A DNA stretch of 64,000 bases. Source: Symsagittifera roscoffensis. Taxonomy: Eukaryota > Xenacoelomorpha > Acoela > Convolutidae. The stretch lies in the NCBI RefSeq assembly GCF_963678635.1, contig NC_087068.1, forward strand, positions 51,498,563 through 51,562,562, written 5' to 3'. Each line of letters begins with the position of its first letter. The stretch's first letter is position 1. The notes below the pieces were generated by a model that was given only the letters and a program-made list of their open reading frames with translations, was not told where the DNA came from and did no database searches. Made by a program: the position numbers and the translations under genes. Of this stretch, positions 54,992 to 64,000 are shown in pieces.

Positions 54992-56073
54992 GCAAGTCGG
55001 AACATACTGGGAGTTTTACTATTATAACACCTCAACTCACATCCACCGCCCCTTAGGCTTGGTAGGCATAATTGTACGGAACAATTTTCACTTTGATGGG
55101 GGTAAGCATTAGACTTGGGGTTAATGATAAGGAGACGGGTCTGATCCAGATAATGAACTTAATAGACAATTATGAGTGACAGTAAAACAAACAGAGCGTG
55201 AGCAAGGCACGCAATTAGAAGAAATTTTTTCGCCGAACTTCGAACCACAATTTGTTAGAGCAGTTAGTCTTGTTTTCATTTGATTTGAGGGCAAGCAAGT
55301 TGTGAAACAAGTAATCGTATACCACAAAAATGTCTTCACTTTGTTTGTTTCACTCGTTATTGATTTCAAATTCTACAGGGTGCTTTCAAACCGTGTTTTT
55401 TTATAATCATCTTCAAAGCGAGTTTTTTTATAAATCATTTTTTATAAATCAAGTATTTGGTTTTTGAAATGTTTTTTTTTTCGCAGTACGCACCAAAAGC
55501 TTGGCGAATTTGGATGATATAGTTAAATAAACTGGATTGTTTCTGTTCACACATTTTTTTCGATTTCATGAGTTTTTACTGCGTTCTTTTGCCGATTGAA
55601 TTATGCCGAATTAAAGCAACCTGATAAATCGAAAAAAAAGCTGTGCTTTTAAACCCATTTTTCTCAAATTCGGTTATATTTGGCCAAAAAAAAGAAATTT
55701 TACCAGCTTTTAAATGTTAGAACTTTTTTGAACAAAAGTTACACCCCTAAAACGAGTCAATTCGTTTAATTCAAAATTAAAAAGGTAATCGGGATCAATT
55801 GATGTAAGAAATAACTACAATTGACTCTGTTTTCTTCCCTAAGTTTGATATAGAAGAAATGACTCATTTTAAGGGTGTAATTTTGCTTCAAACTTCGCGA
55901 AAACAATTGCACCATAAAAGCTGGTAAAACTACAAACAGAATTTTTTTGGCCAAACATAACCAAAATTGAGAAAATGAATTAACAAAAAACAACCTTTGG
56001 CCAAACCTTGTTGCTATTGCAGAAAAAATTACTTTAATAACTCAAATATTTGTGAAACGACCCAGGTTGACCT

Positions 56074-56146
56074 CCATACATCGAAAATGCTTATCATACA
56101 GTTCCATACAACAAAAATCTTTATCATACAATTCCATACATCAAAG
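56074..56146 (+). repeat. 30-bp tandem repeat, about 2.4 units
   Basis: CCATACATCGAAAATGCTTA-TCATACAGTT, CCATACAACAAAAATCTTTA-TCATACAATT and the start of a third unit CCATACATCAAAG. Confidence 0.85.
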
Positions 56147-56476
56147 TATGGAAAAAAGATTTTTCATACAATTTTCATCCATTTTCGAAAAACAAAGCAA
56201 AAAAAATTATACCATTCCTGCGGCTTTTTGAAAACAGTTGAACAGACTGGTGACAAAAAAATTGAAATAATTTTTTTGAAAAAAATGCTTGCCAAACAAT
56301 TTCCATTTATGAAAATTGTTTGTTAACCGTTTTCGCCATAGGGGATCAATTTTTGCAAACCAGTTGTTGAAAACTTCAAATGATTTGGTCCTGAGTGGCG
56401 TTTTCGGGTGGGTTATTTTTTCTTGTGAGATGTCCTCCGATTAGACTATAATTACATTGTTTTATGGTCTTTTTTA

Positions 56477-56572
56477 TATCATCTATGTATCATCTATGTA
56501 TCATCTATGTGTCATCTATGTATTATCTATATATCATCTATGTATCATCCATGTATAATCTATGTATCATCT
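56477..56572 (+). repeat. 11-bp microsatellite-like array, about 8.7 units
   Basis: The unit TATCATCTATG is repeated with single-base variants (TGTCATCTATG, TATTATCTATA, TATCATCCATG, TATAATCTATG). Confidence 0.95.
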
Positions 56573-56989
56573 CGAAATCAAATTTTTTAAAGTCACCAGC
56601 ATAGCAGGAAGTTTGCATTCATAATAAACTAAATTTTTGTCAACCCGGGGAGAGAACATTGATAAAAAAATGACGTTTTGAAAACACCCTGTATATCAGA
56701 CCGGTCTCCTTGTCATTCATCAGATTTTGCGCTATTTGGCTAGAAAAAGAAAGAAGTTTTTGTTATAGCCCCAAAGTTTGATTACATATGAATATTGCAT
56801 GATACCGCATGTGGTCGTGCAATAAAATTGTAAGCAACAGATGTTATCAGATTTTTAACTGGAGTTTTAGTATTTACTTTTTCATTAATCTATCCCCATT
56901 TGAATTTTCCAATTCCCTTTTGAATCGGATTTTTCCGATGACAAAGTTTGATCACCTTGCTATAGATCCTGATAGTGATACTTGGTAGT

Positions 56990-57190
56990 AGCGGATTTAG
57001 CGGAGCGCGCGCCGAAAAAGCGCTATGTTTTTGGTCAAAATTGTTCAAAAAGCCTAAAAACGCTTTTTTACCTGTTTTTTTTTTCAAAAAATCGCCTGCA
57101 GCACAAAAAATAGGCCAAAACAGGGTCTTGTAAATGCTTTGGGAGAGCTTGAAAAGTCAATTTGATGGTCCTAAAAAAGTCGAACAGTTT
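56990..57190 (-). mobile_element. Fragment of the CAGGGGCGGAT MITE family
   Basis: GTAGCGGATTTAGCGGAGCG, GCGCGCCGAAAAAGCG and GGCCAAAACAGGGTCTTGTA match in order the inverted MITE segment at 46020-46170. The far end is missing. Confidence 0.65.
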
Positions 57191-57961
57191 TTTTGAACAA
57201 CATTTTTAAGCCAAAAGCAACTGTTAAGTTTTGAATATACTGCAGTGTTTGAAATTTTCAGATATTTGTTTTAAAAAATTGATCATAAAACTTAATTGGT
57301 TATAGCCTAATAAAATGGAGCACTTAATCATCGTAAATTTGCCATGGATTCAAATTTATCGGGCAATCATCAAAAATACGCAATGCCTAATCCGAAAAGT
57401 TTGAATTGATTTTCTGTTTGGCAGTGTTACACAATCTGTGTTACATAGTCAGAAGGATTAGATGCTGCATCAGAATAAACCATACAAAATGGATGAGCAA
57501 CAAAGGCCACATCTTTTCAGATTTCAAATCACATATGAGTAAAAATATTGAGTAATTGATTTGGAACTTTAGCAGTCGTAGACCATTTCAAAAATAGTTT
57601 CCTAAGCGTATACTGGCCCTCATAACAGACTAACTGTCCCAAGTAAGTGTCCTACAAATTTATTGAGGTAGCAAAGCTTGCTAGAGCCGTCTAATGAGCT
57701 CATGACATATAGAAACAAGGATAGCCGGTTGCTGCCCAAGTAGCATAGAATTTTCCGGCTCTAGTCTTAAAAAATGACACTATTTTTTTTTTCATTTAAG
57801 CTCCTGCTACAAGGAGCAAAATTTTTCATTTTATAATTCATATGGCGTTATGGCGTATAGTGGTGATGATTAAAAAAACTCAACATTTTTTAAAAATTTA
57901 TTTTCGAAAAAATTTATCACTTTTTTTCTAAGAAAACACTGTTTCATAGACCTTAACGGAC

Positions 57962-58161
57962 NNNNNNNNNNNNNNNNNNNNNNNNNNNNNNNNNNNNNNN
58001 NNNNNNNNNNNNNNNNNNNNNNNNNNNNNNNNNNNNNNNNNNNNNNNNNNNNNNNNNNNNNNNNNNNNNNNNNNNNNNNNNNNNNNNNNNNNNNNNNNNN
58101 NNNNNNNNNNNNNNNNNNNNNNNNNNNNNNNNNNNNNNNNNNNNNNNNNNNNNNNNNNNNN
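57962..58161. other. Assembly gap, 200 N
   Basis: Run of N. The round length suggests an estimated gap size, so the join between 57961 and 58162 should not be trusted for structure. Confidence 0.99.
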
Positions 58162-58753
58162 TTTGTTTGCTAGATCCGCTTAGATACATTTCCATTTTCT
58201 CGACCAAAAACCGCACTGCCTTTACTAGCAATGTTAAGAACAACTGTGGCTCGACCTTGGTGTGGCTACTCTAGCTTCGACCTTGCGCGACTCAAAACCT
58301 CGGCCGGACTCAAAACACTCATCCAGCGCAACCATATTCGGTCACGACTTAAGACGCAGACCTCGACCCAGGGAAAATGAAACGCTACAAAAAACATTTT
58401 GCACAAAGGCACCTACACGCTCTTTTAATCTTTGATTCTATCCAATTTTATTAAAAACTTCTAAATGAAACAAATGTGCGCTTTCAGTGCATTTCATTGT
58501 CACACATTTTTAAAACAACTTTTAGACCAAAGCAAATCAAGCTGAAATTTAGTATGACTGTGATCTCTTTACAACCCTCTGCCACTCCAGAAAATCAAAC
58601 AAAATTGTTCAAACGCAAATGGCATCAGAAGGAATAAGATATGATAATAGTTTACATACCAATTACCTTTCTCAGTTTTTGAAAGGTAATTGGTATGTAA
58701 ATTACATTTCTCAGTTTTTGAAATCTATTTACAAATATTGTTTTGAAAAGGGA
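58162..58753. other. Flank downstream of the sulfotransferase exon
   Basis: No second gene. Includes the 20-bp hairpin at 58651-58701. This is 3' UTR and flank of the minus-strand gene. Confidence 0.45.
58651..58701. repeat. Perfect 20-bp inverted repeat in the 3' flank
   Basis: TTTACATACCAATTACCTTT, 11-base spacer CTCAGTTTTTG, AAAGGTAATTGGTATGTAAA. TTTCTCAGTTTTTGAAA is also present twice in direct orientation (58668 and 58706), as expected after a template-switch mutation. Confidence 0.9.
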
Positions 58754-59039
58754 TTAAAGTTCTAAGCGAGCATGCTGTGCCATTGAGAACACACTTGGGA
58801 ACCGAGTGACAATGTTGTTTACTTTTTCGATCTGACTTTGGGTCCATTTAACTCCGTTTCTAGACGGATTCGGAGAGTCCAGAACGCCGGAAACCACTCC
58901 TCTGATGTAGTTTTCGTCACATGACAGCTCCAATAGATGGCAGATTTTTTCTGCGTGCTTGCGGGGATTCTCAATAAGGTCTTCCAACTGAACGGTCACC
59001 ACAGACAAGTTGTATTTCTTTGATGAGATCAGCTGAGTG
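58754..59039 (-). CDS. Terminal exon of a P-loop sulfotransferase-like gene
   Basis: Minus-strand frame from a splice acceptor (ACTTATTTCAG ending at 59040) to TAA-type stop at 58754. It encodes about 94 residues. KKYNLSVVTVQLEDLIENPR is the 'VV.YEDL..NP' block of sulfotransferases of the Sulfotransfer_1/3 type. KHAEKICHLLELSCDENYIR is the helix that follows it, and NGVKWTQSQIEKVNNIV is the C-terminal helix often containing W..... I. The first nucleotide of the exon belongs to a split codon. The 5'-PSB loop with the P-loop lysine must lie in upstream exons at higher coordinates, beyond the tandem repeats and outside the window. The enzyme would transfer sulfate from PAPS, probably in the Golgi. 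Subfamily and substrate cannot be assigned. Confidence 0.75.
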
Positions 59040-59201
59040 CTGAAATAAGTTTATTGAAATTGAAAAGCACTTCTAGGATGAAGATTTTGAGCCATAAGGA
59101 CAGCATTTTTTCAGCCTTGACAGAACAGTCAAAAAATGAAGAAAAAAAAACGTTTTCAAAAATCTTACAGTGAAAAATTTATCCAAACAAGTACTTTGAA
59201 C

Positions 59202-59642
59202 CAGGGGAGGATCTAGGATTTTCTTGAGGGGGGGGGGGATGCATTTTCAAAAAAGTTTCGAAAATATTGACGATCTTTTTTTTAGGTCGACCAAACAAAT
59301 AGATTTTTCGAGCTCTCCTAAAGCACTAAAAAGACGCTGTTTTGGCCAAAATTTCTGCGCCGCAGGCAAATTTTTGAAAAAACAGGTCAAAAAAGCCGTT
59401 TTTGGGCACTTTTTGGAAAACATTGACAAAAAAATTGCGTTTTTTTTGGGGCGCGCTCCCCCTCAAAGTTAGTATATATATTGGCGTTGAAGGCGCCTTT
59501 AGAAAAAATTGAGGGTCAGTCGGCCAAAAATAATTTTCTTAAAAAGTACCAAAGGGGGGACCCTTTGGGTCGGCAGGGGGTCGAATCACCGAAGGGGAAA
59601 AGGGATCGTCCGCCCCACCCGCCCCTCCTAAATCCGCCCCTG
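59202..59642 (+). mobile_element. hAT-like MITE, copy 1, with 8-bp target duplication
   Basis: Starts CAGGGGAGGATCTAGGATTT and ends CTCCTAAATCCGCCCCTG, an imperfect inverted repeat. It is flanked on both sides by CTTTGAAC (59194-59201 and 59643-59650), an exact 8-bp duplication. It encodes no transposase. The inner half shares GGACCCTTTGGGTCGGCAGG with the elements at 42963-46274. Confidence 0.9.
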
Positions 59643-60547
59643 CTTTGAACTAACGGGCTCACAATAATTTTTTTTGGAAGCTGATGAGCTTGATTTATTC
59701 TTTCTTGCTCGAAAAACTACAAAAAGTTGGAAGATTTACTTGTTCCAGCAACAAGAAACGGTCGTATCTGTTTTGACGATATAAACGTACATCGAAATGT
59801 CTCCGGTGCTCGAGAAAACTTTGACCAAATTTTAGGCACTAAAACTTGGACTAGAATGTGAGACAAAATTGGATAAGGGGTGATAAAATATCGGTTTTCC
59901 AGAAGTTTCTGTTTCTTGAAGCAATATATTGTTGAAGCGCGCTTGTTTAAAAGGAATATTTTATTCATAACCATTTTTCAAAATTAATACGTGGCTAGAA
60001 GGTAGTTTCTACAGTAGGCTGCACAAGGCGATTTGGTTGAGACAGTTTTTTTGTTTTCTGTATTTGATAATCAGCGCAAAATTACTTATAACTATATAGC
60101 TGTTTTGACGCTGGACAAATTCACTATTTTAAGTTCTTTTGTCTGTCATTCTCTGCGGCATTTCTTATCGCTGAACCAAGAAAATCTTCAGATTTTTTTG
60201 TCGTTATTCGCGCAATAAAGGGTACCCGCAATCAGTAAGAAGAGAAAATAGTCGATTATATTATAATTATTATCATACTCTTAGCAAAATTACAACTAAG
60301 CGCCAATTATAGATGTTCAAACGATATATAATCCATCCATTATAATGATAATATTTTTAGTGATATTTTAGTCAAGTATAATCAATTCTAACAGATTGAA
60401 ATTTTTCCGAAAATCTATTTTAATCTCTTATAACTTGATATAAAAGATCATAATCCCTTATTCTATCAAATTACTGAATTAATAGGAAAAATAAGATATC
60501 TGAGAAATGGATTGAGAAATGTTTATTTAACTCTTTGATACTTCGAG

Positions 60548-60745
60548 GATGGGCTATTTCAGATCTAATGTCAGATCTGAAAATTTGTTTTTCTTGGTTA
60601 TTTCAGATCTGAGAAAATCTATATCAGATCTAATTTCAGATCAGAAATTCTGTTTTTCTTGGTTGTTCCAGATCTGAAAGATCAATCATTCTGTTTCAAT
60701 TTTTGCTATTCTTGATAATTTTGAATCTGACAGATCTGCTAGCTA
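60548..60745 (+). repeat. Cluster of CAGATCTGA-type words
   Basis: TTTCAGATCTAATGTCAGAT, TTTCAGATCTGAGAAAATCT, ATATCAGATCTAATTTCAGA and CCAGATCTGAAAGATCAATC alternate with TTTGTTTTTCTTGGTT-like spacers, giving a subrepeat of about 50-60 bp. The same cluster recurs at about 62410-62600. Confidence 0.8.
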
Positions 60746-61185
60746 CTAGCGGGTACTCAGCAATGTCTCCAATAGAAGATTGCCAAAATATGTTTGCCCA
60801 AATATGAAGTAAGTATTATAAAAGCATAAATAGAACATAAAAATTGAAAAATTGATATCCTTTTAACCGTTTATGAAAACATTGTATCACAGTTGAACAA
60901 GAAATTTAGTTAGAAAAAAACAGCTTTTGAGATTATTCGGAAGTTTTTTAACCGCTAGTTAATCTAAATATAATGGTGTATTGGAAAAACATTAAAAAAA
61001 CTAATTTGTGTGCTCGAAATGCATAAATTGTTATTTAACAAAAGTTTCTCAGATCTAATTTGAGATCTTAAGTTTTGTTTTTCAAGGTTATTTCAGATCT
61101 GAAGTTCTGACGAGTCAAAAATTGAAGAAAAAAAAAGTTTTCAAAAATCTTACAGTGAAAAATTATCCAAACAAGTACTTTGAAC

Positions 61186-61620
61186 CAGGGGCGGATCTAG
61201 AATTTTCTCGAGGGGGGAGGGTGGATTATCAAAAAAGTTTCAAAAATAATGACGATCTTTTTTTTAGGTCAACAAAATCGATTTTTTGAGCTCTCCTAAA
61301 GCACTAAAAAGACGCTGTTTTGGCCAAAATTTTTGCGCCGCAGACAAATTTTTGAAAAAACAGGTCAAAAAAGCCGTTTTTGGGCACTTTTTGAAAATCA
61401 TTGACAAAAAAATTGCGTTTTTTTTGGGGCGCGCTCCCCCTCAAAGTTAGTATATATATTGGCGTTGAAGGCGCCTTTAGAAAAATTTAGGGGTCAATCG
61501 GCCAAAAATAATTTTCTTAAAAAGTACCAGAGGGGGGATCCTTTGGGTCGGCAAGGGGTCGAATCACCGAAGGGGCAAAGGGATCGTCCGCCCCACCCGC
61601 CCCTCCTAAATCCGCCCCTG
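61186..61620 (+). mobile_element. hAT-like MITE, copy 2
   Basis: Starts CAGGGGCGGATCTAGAATTT and ends CTAAATCCGCCCCTG. Flanks are CTTTGAAC and CTTTGAAT. The flanks are the same as in copy 1 because the insertion preceded the tandem duplication. Confidence 0.9.
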
Positions 61621-63047
61621 CTTTGAATTAACGGGCTCACACTAAATTCTTTGGGAAGCTGATGAGCTTGATTTACTCTTTCTTGCTCGAAAAACTACAA
61701 AAAATTGGAAGATTTACTTGTTCCAGCAACAAGAAACGGTCGTATCTGTTTTGACGATATAAACGTACATCAAAATGTCTTGAAGCAATATTTTGTTGAA
61801 GCGCGCTTATTTAAAAGGAATATTTTATTCGTAACCATTTTTCAAAAATATTACGTGGCTAGAAGGTAATTTCCACAGTAGGCTGCACAAGGGGATTTAG
61901 TTGGGACCTTTTTTTGTTTTATGATTTTGATAGTCAGCGCAAAATTACTTATAACTATTAAGCTGTTTTGACGCTGGACAAATTCACTATTTTAAGTTCT
62001 TTTGTCTGTCATTCTCTGCCATATTTCTCAACGCTGAACCAAGAAGATCTTCAGATTTTTTTGTCGTTTTTCGCGCAATAAAGGGTACCCGCAATCAGTA
62101 AAAAAAGAAAATAGTCGATTATATTATAATTATAATCATACTCTTAGAAAAATTATAACTAAACGCCAATTTTAGACTTTTAAACGATATATAATCCATC
62201 CATTATAAAGATAATTTTTTTGGTGATATTTAGTCAAGTATAATCAATTCTAACAGATTGAAATTTTTCCGAAAATCTATTTTAATCTCTTATAACTTGA
62301 TATAAAAGATCATAATCCCTTATTCTATCAAATTACTGAATTATTGGGAAAAATGGGATATCTGAGAAATGGATTGAGAAATGTTTATTTAACTCTTTGA
62401 TACTTCGAGGATGGGCTATTTCAGATCTAATGTCAGATCTAAAAATTTGTTTTTCTTGGTTATTTCAGATCTGAAAAAATCTATATCAGATCTAATTTCA
62501 GATCAGAAATTTTGTTTTTCTTGGTTGTTCCAGATCTGAAAGATCAATCATTCTGATTCAATTTTTGCTATTCTTGATAATTTTGAATCTGACAGATCTG
62601 CTAGCTACTAGCGGGTACTCAGCAAGGTCTCCAATAGAAGATTGCCAAAATATGTTTGCCCAAATATGAAGTAAGTATTGTAAAAGCATAAATAGAACAT
62701 AAAAATTGAAAAATTGATATCCTTTTAACCGTTTATGAAAACATTGTATCACAGTTGAACAAGAAATTTAGTTAGAAAAAAACAGCTTTTAAGATTATTC
62801 CGAAGTTTTTTAACCGCTAGTTAATCTAAATCTAATGGTGTATTGGAAAAACATTAAAAAACTCATTTGTGTGCTCGAAATGCATAAATTGTTATTTAAC
62901 AAAAGTTTCTCAGATCTAATTTAAGATCTTAAGTTTTGTTTTTCAAGGTTATTTCAGATCTGAAGTTCTGACGAGTCAAAAATTGAAGAAAAAAAACGTT
63001 TTCAAAAATCTTACGGTGAAAAATTTATCCAAACAAGTACTTTGAAC

Positions 63048-63486
63048 CAGGGGAGGATCTAGGATTTTCTTGAGGGGGGGGATGGATTTTCAAAAAAGTT
63101 TCGAAAATATTGACGATCTTTTTTTTAGGTCGACCAAACAAATAGATTTTTCGAGCTCTCCTAAAGCACTAAAAAGACGCTGTTTTGGCGAAAATTTCTG
63201 CGCCGCAGGCAAATTTTTGAAAAAACAGGTCAAAAAAGCCGTTTTTGGGCACTTTTTGGAAAACATTGACAAAAAATTGCGTTTTTTTTGGGGCGCCCTC
63301 CCCCTCAAAGTTAGTATATATATATTGACGTTGAAGGCGCCTTTAGAAAAATTTGAGGGTCAGTCGGTCAAAAATAGTTTTCTTAAAAAGTACCAAAGGG
63401 GGGACCCTTTGGGTCGGCAAGGGGTCGAATCACCGAAGGGGCAAAGGGATCGTCCGTCCCACCCGCCCCTCCTAAATCCGCCCCTG
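63048..63486 (+). mobile_element. hAT-like MITE, copy 3
   Basis: Starts CAGGGGAGGATCTAGGATTT and ends CCTAAATCCGCCCCTG; flanks CTTTGAAC and CTTTGAAT. The frame at 63070-63492 lies within this MITE and is not regarded as a gene. Confidence 0.9.
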
Positions 63487-64000
63487 CTTTGAATTAACGG
63501 GCTCACACTAAATTCTTTGGGAAGCTTATGAGCTTGATTTACTCTTTCTTGCTCGAAAAACTACAAAAAGTTGGAAGATTTACTTGTTCTAGCAACAAGA
63601 AACGGTCGTATCTGTTTTGACGATATAAACGTACATCAAAATGTCTTGAAGCAATATATTGTTGAAGCGCGCTTATTTAAAAGGAATATTTTATTCGTAA
63701 CCATTTTTCAAAAATATTACGTGGCTAGAAGGTAATTTCCACAGTAGGCTGCACAAGGGGATTTAGTTGGGACCTTTTTTGTTTTATGATTTTGATAGTC
63801 AGCGCAAAATTACTTATAACTATTAAGCTGTTTTGACGCTGGACAAATTCACTATTTTAAGTTCTTTTGTCTGTCATTCTCCGCGACATTTCTCAACGCT
63901 GAACCAAGAAGATCTTCAGATTTTTTTGTCGTTTTTCGCGCAATAAAGGGTACCCGCAATCAGTAAAAAGAGAAAATAGTCGATTATATTATAATTATAA

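Larger units (their letters stand above)
54992..57961. other. AT-rich DNA with small repeats, no gene seen
   Basis: Contains the short tandem repeats listed at 56074 and 56477 and a MITE fragment at 56990. 57720-57775 is related to 47085-47160. Reading frames present are short and AT-biased. Confidence 0.45.
59127..64000 (+). repeat. Tandem array of three 1.86-1.98-kb units
   Basis: Units begin near AGTCAAAAA-TGAAGAAAAAAA at 59127, 61108 and 62970; the third runs off the window. Each holds one hAT-like MITE, a stretch GAAACGGTCGTATCTGTTTT, a TATAATTAT-rich block, and a cluster of CAGATCT-containing words (near 60552-60740, 61050-61100 and the equivalents). Unit 1 has about 110 bp (near 59795-59915) that units 2 and 3 both lack, so those two derive from one later duplication. 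The array lies within or upstream of the sulfotransferase gene's intron. Confidence 0.92.

Noticed and set aside
57953-58243. Reading frame across the assembly gap
   Set aside because: Mostly translated N; meaningless.

Overview
The window looks like nuclear DNA of an animal, most likely an invertebrate. The three host-type protein signals are metazoan in character: an ETFRF1/LYRM5-type mitochondrial LYR protein, a Rho-family GTPase exon and a terminal sulfotransferase exon bounded by a splice acceptor. They lie in AT-rich DNA full of transposons. I cannot name the phylum from sequence alone. There is one 200-base assembly gap (57962-58161). No bacterial operons, CRISPR arrays or intact RNA genes were seen.

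Layout. 1-7493: AT-rich DNA with old repeats and the 3' end of a decayed non-LTR retrotransposon (minus strand, 3612-4431). 7494-16902: a 4.73-kb segment present twice in direct tandem and nearly identical. Each copy carries an ETFRF1-like gene, a broken LINE ORF1 with a PHD-like finger, an unidentified ORF and two tRNA-like SINE heads. 16903-31980: a 15-kb Ty3/Gypsy-type LTR retrotransposon (copy 1) that appears to have inserted into the unidentified ORF of the second duplicate. It has a long leader with a dispersed CCGGAGGGGT motif array, a one-frame gag-pro-pol region, an integrase ORF, a macro-domain-like segment in a different frame behind slippery heptamers, and a downstream ORF with a coiled coil and an SGNH/GDSL hydrolase domain. 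31981-34640: unassigned. 34640-41270: a second, much more decayed copy of the same element. Its 5' half is lost and a piece of the leader sits in front of it in inverted orientation.

41270-52730: tandemly amplified MITE-bearing units of about 1.4 kb, a cluster of a 550-bp non-autonomous repeat with subterminal palindromes, and several foldback elements, one of them interrupted by that repeat. 52730-54360: a GC-rich 30-bp minisatellite. 54813-54991: a damaged Rho GTPase exon. 58754-59039: the last exon of a sulfotransferase gene on the minus strand. 59127-64000: three tandem units of 1.86-1.98 kb, each containing the same hAT-like MITE.

The most unusual material is the LTR element. Two copies agree that it carries both a macro-domain-like module and an SGNH-hydrolase ORF after integrase, where simple Gypsy elements have nothing or an envelope gene. 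Its leader also carries a motif array that recalls the insulator arrays known in some Gypsy leaders. Neither copy is intact. Copy 1 keeps the nucleophile block of the hydrolase but lacks its C-terminus, and copy 2 keeps the C-terminal Asp-His block but has lost the nucleophile.
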